From Paenibacillus sp. HB172176 (GTDB taxonomy: Bacteria > Bacillota > Bacilli > Paenibacillales > Paenibacillaceae): DNA of 64,000 nt. This document shows, one piece after another, positions 59,689 to 64,000 of this stretch. A model generated the notes under the pieces. That model was not told the DNA's origin. It did no database searches and saw only the letters and a list, made by a program, of their open reading frames with translations. Within the stretch, counting starts at the first letter, position 1, and every line of letters begins with the position of its first letter. Where the stretch lies: NCBI RefSeq assembly GCF_011947265.1, contig NZ_JAATHD010000024.1, positions 1 to 64,000 on the forward strand, in the 5' to 3' direction. The position numbers and the translations under genes were made by a program.

Positions 59689-60210
59689 ATGGCAGAAGAA
59701 CAGAACAAGCCGGCCGAGCCGGCCGCGAAAGAGAAAAAGTCCTTGACGCTCAATGTGGTGAGCAGCAAGAAACATAGAGGCTTCGGAGCGGGCTCCATTG
59801 ATTTGAGCGATGTTGCCTGCGTGATGATCGATGAAGGCAGAGCTTTCATTGACGTGGGCGCCATGCATGCGAAGAGCAAGATTGAACGCGGCATCAAGTT
59901 CACGCCGAACAAGGAGGATACGCCGAACGGCCGCCAGTGCTGGATCGTATGGGTTGCGGTGGACCGGAACGAGGAAGGCTCGTATTATGCCGGAGCGGCT
60001 TCCTGCGAGATGCTCGTGGATTCCGAAGCGAAGCGCGGCTGGAAGATCCTCGCCGATCATGTGAATCGGCTGGACGCCGCGATCAAACGCAAGTTCATGC
60101 TGGAGAATCTCGGAGCGGAGGACAAGGCCGCGCTCCGCACATTCCTTCAGGAGCATAATCAGGAATGGTGGGATCGCTCGCCGGATGCGCTGAAGGAAGC
60201 GCTGGCGTAG
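59689..60210 (+). CDS. ywhD: YwhD family protein
   Basis: The 173-residue protein matches B. subtilis YwhD along its length, as in GFGAGSIDLSDVACVMIDEGRAFIDVGAMHAKSKIERGIKFTPNKED and SYYAGAASCEMLVDSEAKRGWK. No enzymatic role is known to me. GGAAGGTGGG precedes ATG 59689. It is divergent from the M1 peptidase, with 104 bp between the two starts. Confidence 0.88.
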   Translation: MAEEQNKPAEPAAKEKKSLTLNVVSSKKHRGFGAGSIDLSDVACVMIDEGRAFIDVGAMHAKSKIERGIKFTPNKEDTPNGRQCWIVWVAVDRNEEGSYYAGAASCEMLVDSEAKRGWKILADHVNRLDAAIKRKFMLENLGAEDKAALRTFLQEHNQEWWDRSPDALKEALA

Positions 60211-60330
60211 CAAGCGTCGTGATAAAACGACTGATGGGGAACATACAGACGGGCTCAGTCGTATATCATGTACAACAACGATGTGGAACGGGTTACCGAG
60301 ACATATCGGTCATAGGCGACCAATAAGTGG

Positions 60331-60370
60331 AACGGGTTAGCAGGAGCATTGTCTCCGCTAACCCGTTTTT
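60331..60370 (+). terminator. Intrinsic terminator after ywhD
   Basis: AACGGGTTAGC pairs perfectly with GCTAACCCGTT; GGAG/CTCC extends the stem inward and TTT follows. Confidence 0.9.
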
Positions 60371-60409
60371 CAAATGCAAAGAAGCTTATAAAATTTCGAT
60401 GAGAAATGA

Positions 60410-60740
60410 ATGCTTGCAACTGTAACGGACTTTTTCGAGGCTGTCGATTAACTGTGGACTGGGTTGCAAGATTGATTACCAGCGCTGCAGCCACGGGTGA
60501 CGCTCCGACTGACGCTCTAGCGCTGCTTACCAGCGCTGCAGCTTCAAAAGCGGAACTGGCTGAGGTGTTCTACAAGTTGGTGATTCACAGTTAATCGACA
60601 GCCTCCTTTTCGCTTCTTAGCGGGTTAATCCGATTGTTTTTTCGCTCGTTTGGTTGGCTAAGAGGACAAAAGGTCCGTTAGAGCAAGCGAGTGTTGAAAA
60701 ACGCTGTCTAAGAGGACGAAAAGTCCGTTAGAACAGGCGG
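60410..60740. repeat. Intergenic repeats of the TAACGGAC family
   Basis: TAACGGACTTTTTC (60423-60436) and two reverse copies, AAAAGGTCCGTTAGAG and GAAAAGTCCGTTAGAA (about 60666-60680 and 60718-60734), frame the MITE-like element. The 630-bp spacer 60211-60843 has no gene. Confidence 0.65.
60437..60605. mobile_element. MITE-like element with 20-bp terminal inverted repeats
   Basis: GAGGCTGTCGATTAACTGTG (60437-60456) and its exact complement (60586-60605) bound a 169-bp non-coding element. The flanks carry similar CTTTTTC / CTTTTCG, possibly a target duplication, and the element splits a TAACGGAC-family repeat in the stretch TTTTCGCT-CTTAG. A single end with one mismatch lies at 40744-40763. 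No transposase is visible. Confidence 0.75.
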
Positions 60741-60843
60741 GATGCAACGAGCCGGAGAATTTCATTTCCAAAAATTTTTTCAGAAAAGCGCAGGGTTTGC
60801 GAGGATGACTGACGTCTATTATAGGTGAAGGGGGGAGAGCGAC

Positions 60844-61428
60844 ATCGAGGATGAAGCATGGATCGAAGCTGTGCGCAGCGGCGGGCCCGAGCAGTATCGG
60901 ACGTTCGTGCAGGCTTATGCTCCATATATCTACCAAACCGTATACGCCGTTCTGCGATCGCCGCAAGATGCGGAGGATATGACGCAGGAAGTGCTTCTGC
61001 AGATTTATCGCGCTCTCCCCGAGTATCGTATGAACGGCTTGAAAACATGGATTACCCGAATCGCGGTCAATAAAGCGATCGATTTCAAACGCAGCAAGGC
61101 GCGCAGGCCCGAGCAATTATTGGAAACAGTAGAGGTCGCAGACTCCGGCGGCAGGCAAGCGGGCATCTCGGACGGGATGCTGAGCGCAGCGCCTGCGCCT
61201 GCCGCGGAGGAGATCGCGCTCAGCAAAGCGAACAGGCAGCTCATGCATGAGCGAATGGAGCTTATGCCCGCAGGCTATCGAGATGTTGTTACGGCATTTT
61301 ATATCGAAGAGAAAAGCTATGAACAGATCGCGAAGGAAACAGGCTTGGAGCGCAAGAGCGTCGAGTCGAAGCTTTACCGGGCCAGGGGCTGGATGAGACG
61401 GAATTGGCGGAAGGAGGATTTCGAATGA
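60844..61428 (+). CDS. ECF-type RNA polymerase sigma factor, apparent ATC start
   Basis: A 194-residue extracytoplasmic-function sigma factor. Region 2 reads YAPYIYQTVYAVLRSPQDAEDMTQEVLLQIYRALPEY, with KTWITRIAVNKAIDF; region 4 is MPAGYRDVVTAFYIEEKSYEQIAKETGLERKSVESKLYRARGWMR. The ribosome site AAGGGGGGAG (60828-60837) is correctly spaced only for ATC at 60844. The nearest ordinary start, GTG 60871, is 33 bases away with no site and would cut off the first nine residues. An in-frame stop at 60826 excludes longer forms. It is translationally coupled to the anti-sigma gene. Confidence 0.8.
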   Translation: MEDEAWIEAVRSGGPEQYRTFVQAYAPYIYQTVYAVLRSPQDAEDMTQEVLLQIYRALPEYRMNGLKTWITRIAVNKAIDFKRSKARRPEQLLETVEVADSGGRQAGISDGMLSAAPAPAAEEIALSKANRQLMHERMELMPAGYRDVVTAFYIEEKSYEQIAKETGLERKSVESKLYRARGWMRRNWRKEDFE

Positions 61429-62078
61429 ATAGGAGCGGAGAGCATCTGAGCATGGAGCGCCTTAGAGGCTATATGAGCGATACTCTTGGCGGGCAGGAGA
61501 GGCAGGAAGTAGAGAGAGAATTATATGCTTGCGACGAATGCTTGAGACGGTGGATAGCGCTGCAAGAGGAGATCGGCATGTCTAAGCTGTTGGACAGGGA
61601 GGGTAATCAGGCAACCCAATTGCCATCGCAGCCCGATTTCGCCGGAATGGAGGAAGCGGTGATGGAGCGTATCCTTGCAGAGCATTCAATGCATGAAAGC
61701 GCGGAGCAAAGTTCAAGCGCATCACAGGTCGCGAGCCTGCCTCTTCAAGAGCAAATCGTGCATGATAGATATCGTCCATCTCAGCAAACGCTGAATGCTA
61801 CCGATAAAACCAGACGAAGAAGCGGCTCTTGGCTGCGCCTTCCCGCCGTTCAATATACGATTGCCGCATCCATCACAATTGTATTAATGGCGACGGGGGC
61901 GTTCACGGGACTTGCCGATACCTTGCGCGATATCGATGAAAACATAGAGCAGCCGCCCTATGCCTCCGCACCCGAAGAGTCCGAACTGCCGCTGGATTCC
62001 TGGTCCCAGCATCTGTTCGATCGGGCGAATCATTGGCTGGAGCATGTGGAATCGGCCAGATTCAATTCGAATAGCTGA
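61425..62078 (+). CDS. Anti-sigma factor-like membrane protein
   Basis: A 217-residue protein. The N-terminal ~60 residues resemble a zinc-binding anti-sigma domain (MERLRGYMSDTLGGQERQEVERELYACDECLRRW), but the His of the His-x3-Cys-x2-Cys motif is Glu, so zinc binding is uncertain. A central linker, one transmembrane helix (about 148-170; YTIAASITIVLMATGAFTGL) and a short outer domain follow. ATG 61425 overlaps the sigma stop (ATGA), with AGGAGG upstream. It probably holds the sigma factor inactive until an envelope signal. Confidence 0.75.
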   Translation: MNRSGEHLSMERLRGYMSDTLGGQERQEVERELYACDECLRRWIALQEEIGMSKLLDREGNQATQLPSQPDFAGMEEAVMERILAEHSMHESAEQSSSASQVASLPLQEQIVHDRYRPSQQTLNATDKTRRRSGSWLRLPAVQYTIAASITIVLMATGAFTGLADTLRDIDENIEQPPYASAPEESELPLDSWSQHLFDRANHWLEHVESARFNSNS

Positions 62079-62123
62079 CGATTGAGTAGAGGCATAGAAG
62101 ATAAATGAAAGGAAGGATTCACA

Positions 62124-63410
62124 GTGAGAAAAAGTCCATTAATCGCATTTCTCCTCTCCTTTATTCCCGGAGCGGGTCATGCTTACCTTAGAAGGTATGT
62201 CAGAGCGGCGATTTATGCGCTTGCCTTCTTCATGCCGCTCGGATTGTTTATGATGGTTATTATTATTGACGGATATTTTCAATTCGAAGGAGGAGAAGTG
62301 GCGTTGCTCATGCTTTTCCTGTTCTTCGTCGGCTTGATCAACATGATCGACATGGTCGTCGCCTTGCTCTCGGGCAAGGTTCCGGCCCTTAACGAGGGCA
62401 TGCCTTACGGGGCGGCCACGCATCTGGGGAGCTTCAGTCATTCCGGGAGCGAGAACGCGCCGTACGGCCCTGCTTACGCCGAAGGAATCAGACCTGCGGA
62501 AGCGGCCTTCTACGAGCAGGCCTTCTCGGGAGCAGACGCTTCTCAACGAAGCTCCCGCTCTTACGAACAACAGCAAGAACGCACGAAAACCATCCTGCTG
62601 TCAATCATTCCCGGACTCGGCCATATGAGCTTGGGGTTGATGAACAGAGGCATTACTTTTCTCGTCTCCTTCATCGGCTTGTTCGCCATGCTTGTTTTCA
62701 TCAGCGTCATCACAGGCTCCGGAGCGCTCTTGATCTTCTTGCTGGCGCTGCCGATTATTTGGATCTACAGCATGTTCGACGTGATTGGGTTCATTCACGC
62801 CAAGCATCTAGGGGAGCCGATTGCGGACAAGTCGCTCTTCGAGGATCTTGAGGCGCAGATCACAGCCGATCGCAAGAACAAGATGCTCGCGATTGCGCTG
62901 GCCGTGTTTCCCGGAGCGGGTCATCTATACCTCGGCTTGCAGAAGAGAGGATTGCAGCTCATGGGAGCTTTCCTGCTCGCAATCTATATCATGGACAATT
63001 TGCGCCTGACCTTGTTCTTGTTCCTGCTGCCCCTGTTCTGGTGCTTCGCCTTCTTCGATGCGCTTCAGCAAGCGTCGAAGTATGAGCGCAGTCCCGTACG
63101 TGACGAAGGCATACTGCCGGCTTTCGTGCCGTACCAGAGATGGCTCGGCATCGGCCTGCTCGGCTTTGGGGCCTACTACTTGATCGACCGTCTGGCGCTT
63201 AGCTCGCTTACGAGATATTGGCCGGAGTTCCAACGCAGCTATATGGAATACAAATATATGCTGCCAACGGCGGTCATCGCCTTTCTCATGATTGTACTCG
63301 GCCTGCGTCTGGCGTTCGGCAGCAAGGGAGCCGTATCCACCTCAACGCCTCCACCGCCACTGCAGAGCACCGCAGGGGGGAATCATTCGCAGGAAGAAGG
63401 AGGTCGATAG
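62124..63410 (+). CDS. Polytopic membrane protein with three PGxGH-type repeats
   Basis: A 428-residue protein in the sigma operon. The pattern F(I/F)PG(A/L)GHxYLxxxxRxxx appears three times: near residues 14 (SFIPGAGHAYLRRYVRA), 158 (SIIPGLGHMSLGLMNRGI) and 262 (AVFPGAGHLYLGLQKRGL). Each is followed by two hydrophobic helices, as in TM2/DUF5683-like modules. A Pro/Ser tail ends it. GTG 62124 has GGAAGG upstream. Triplication suggests internal duplication; the function is unknown. Confidence 0.75.
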   Translation: MRKSPLIAFLLSFIPGAGHAYLRRYVRAAIYALAFFMPLGLFMMVIIIDGYFQFEGGEVALLMLFLFFVGLINMIDMVVALLSGKVPALNEGMPYGAATHLGSFSHSGSENAPYGPAYAEGIRPAEAAFYEQAFSGADASQRSSRSYEQQQERTKTILLSIIPGLGHMSLGLMNRGITFLVSFIGLFAMLVFISVITGSGALLIFLLALPIIWIYSMFDVIGFIHAKHLGEPIADKSLFEDLEAQITADRKNKMLAIALAVFPGAGHLYLGLQKRGLQLMGAFLLAIYIMDNLRLTLFLFLLPLFWCFAFFDALQQASKYERSPVRDEGILPAFVPYQRWLGIGLLGFGAYYLIDRLALSSLTRYWPEFQRSYMEYKYMLPTAVIAFLMIVLGLRLAFGSKGAVSTSTPPPPLQSTAGGNHSQEEGGR

Positions 63411-63411
63411 C

Positions 63412-64000
63412 ATGTCTTCAGTTAATGGAATTACAGCAACCCCAGGAGGCGCTTTACCTCCCGAGTCAGGGCAAGGACGGCAGCCAACGCAGAGAATATG
63501 GAGGGTCGGCTCGTTATCGATGGGCATCACGCTCATGCTGATGGGCACAGCGCTTGCTGTGTCGATCTGGCAGGATGCGAAGGCCTACGAGTTGTTGCTT
63601 TGGGTTGCGCCGATCGTCTTCATTTTGCTTGGAGCCGAGCTGCTCCTTCATCTCAAATTATCCGGAAGCCGGCATACGATGCTCCGCTATGATTGGATGA
63701 GCGTCTTCTTCGTCGGATGCATTGGCTTCGCCAGCCTCGTGCTCGCCTTCCTGATGTCAACCGGACTGTTCGATCAGTTCAAGGCTGTCTTACAGACGAC
63801 GCAGCGAACCGTTATCGTGAACACGGACAAGATTACCGTACCTGGCGAGATCAAGAAGATTGTCGTTCAAGCCGTCGATTCAGTCACCATCGAAGAGTCG
63901 GACTCGCGAGAAGCGCAATTAATGGGCCAGATTCGTTATTGGTCGGCGGAGCCGAATATAAGCATCAACCAAGATATTATGCAGACGAAGATCGTAGGAA
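63412..64000 (+). CDS. Membrane protein of the sigma operon, cut by the window end
   Basis: ATG 63412 follows AAGGAGGTCGATAGC, one base after the previous stop. The frame stays open to 64000 (196 codons visible). The visible part has three hydrophobic segments (about 35-50, 58-78, 97-117; one is MSVFFVGCIGFASLVLAFLMS), then the start of a soluble domain (TQRTVIVNTDKITVPGEIKKIVVQA). I do not recognise the family. It is probably part of the same stress operon as the sigma factor. Confidence 0.7.
   Translation, partial: MSSVNGITATPGGALPPESGQGRQPTQRIWRVGSLSMGITLMLMGTALAVSIWQDAKAYELLLWVAPIVFILLGAELLLHLKLSGSRHTMLRYDWMSVFFVGCIGFASLVLAFLMSTGLFDQFKAVLQTTQRTVIVNTDKITVPGEIKKIVVQAVDSVTIEESDSREAQLMGQIRYWSAEPNISINQDIMQTKIVG

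Overview
The window looks like a chromosome segment of a Paenibacillus-type member of the Bacillota. The grounds are strong AGGAGG-type ribosome binding sites, GTG and TTG starts, many intrinsic terminators, and families typical of Bacillales: PspA-YdjGHI, YwhD, YdjO, CcdC, a BmrC/BmrD-like exporter pair, PerR and an LTA-synthase-type enzyme. The same short intergenic repeat (core TAACGGACATTTT or its complement) recurs at several places. I see no rRNA, tRNA, CRISPR array, phage or intact insertion sequence.

Layout. 1-7.1 kb: frameshifted DUF2332 gene, AraC regulator divergent from a sulfatase, PAS-GGDEF diguanylate cyclase, truncated HAD gene, APH-like kinase, small membrane protein, P-loop kinase. 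7.1-11.2 kb: repeat-rich spacer, then the envelope-stress operon pspA-ydjG-ydjH-ydjI. 11.2-15.9 kb: small metabolic genes (nuclease-like protein, SDR, Nudix, YhfM-like, GNAT, kinase remnant, esterase, EamA exporter). 15.8-26.7 kb: an amide-utilisation locus with an isochorismatase-family hydrolase, LysR regulator, amidase plus a tiny GatC/AtzG-like partner, a five-gene oligopeptide-type ABC importer and a carbon-nitrogen hydrolase. Three copies of one inverted repeat (TGTTA-N7-TRACA) lie in its two divergent promoter regions. 26.8-31.1 kb: MFS efflux pump and TetR with three near-identical operators, then a CPA2 antiporter. 31.2-33.4 kb: a 51-bp tandem repeat array and a decayed amino-acid ABC transporter. 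33.5-36.5 kb: a probable arrest-peptide ORF controlling yidC, a secreted protein, and ydjO behind a promoter/terminator leader. 36.4-40.6 kb: a heterodimeric ABC exporter preceded by a short leader ORF and an attenuator-like hairpin set. 40.8-48.0 kb: GGDEF-EAL protein, MarR with an MMPL pump, asparaginase and peroxiredoxin. 48.6-53.0 kb: LTA-synthase-like protein, VanY-type carboxypeptidase and cardiolipin synthase (envelope genes). 53.0-56.1 kb: a candidate structured RNA on the minus strand, then PerR, an atypical OmpR-type regulator and a catalase homologue lacking key haem-pocket residues. 56.2-60.2 kb: CcdC, a membrane protein, a membrane-anchored M1 peptidase and YwhD. 60.2-64 kb: a MITE-like element, then an ECF sigma/anti-sigma operon with two membrane proteins, the last cut by the window end.

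The most interesting items are the MifM-like ORF upstream of yidC, the LysR/amidase regulon with its shared operator, the PerR-linked catalase homologue lacking its expected active-site residues, the candidate ~310-nt RNA next to perR, and the leader ORF/attenuator before the ABC exporter. Comparisons with named proteins are from memory and motif reading; no database search was run.
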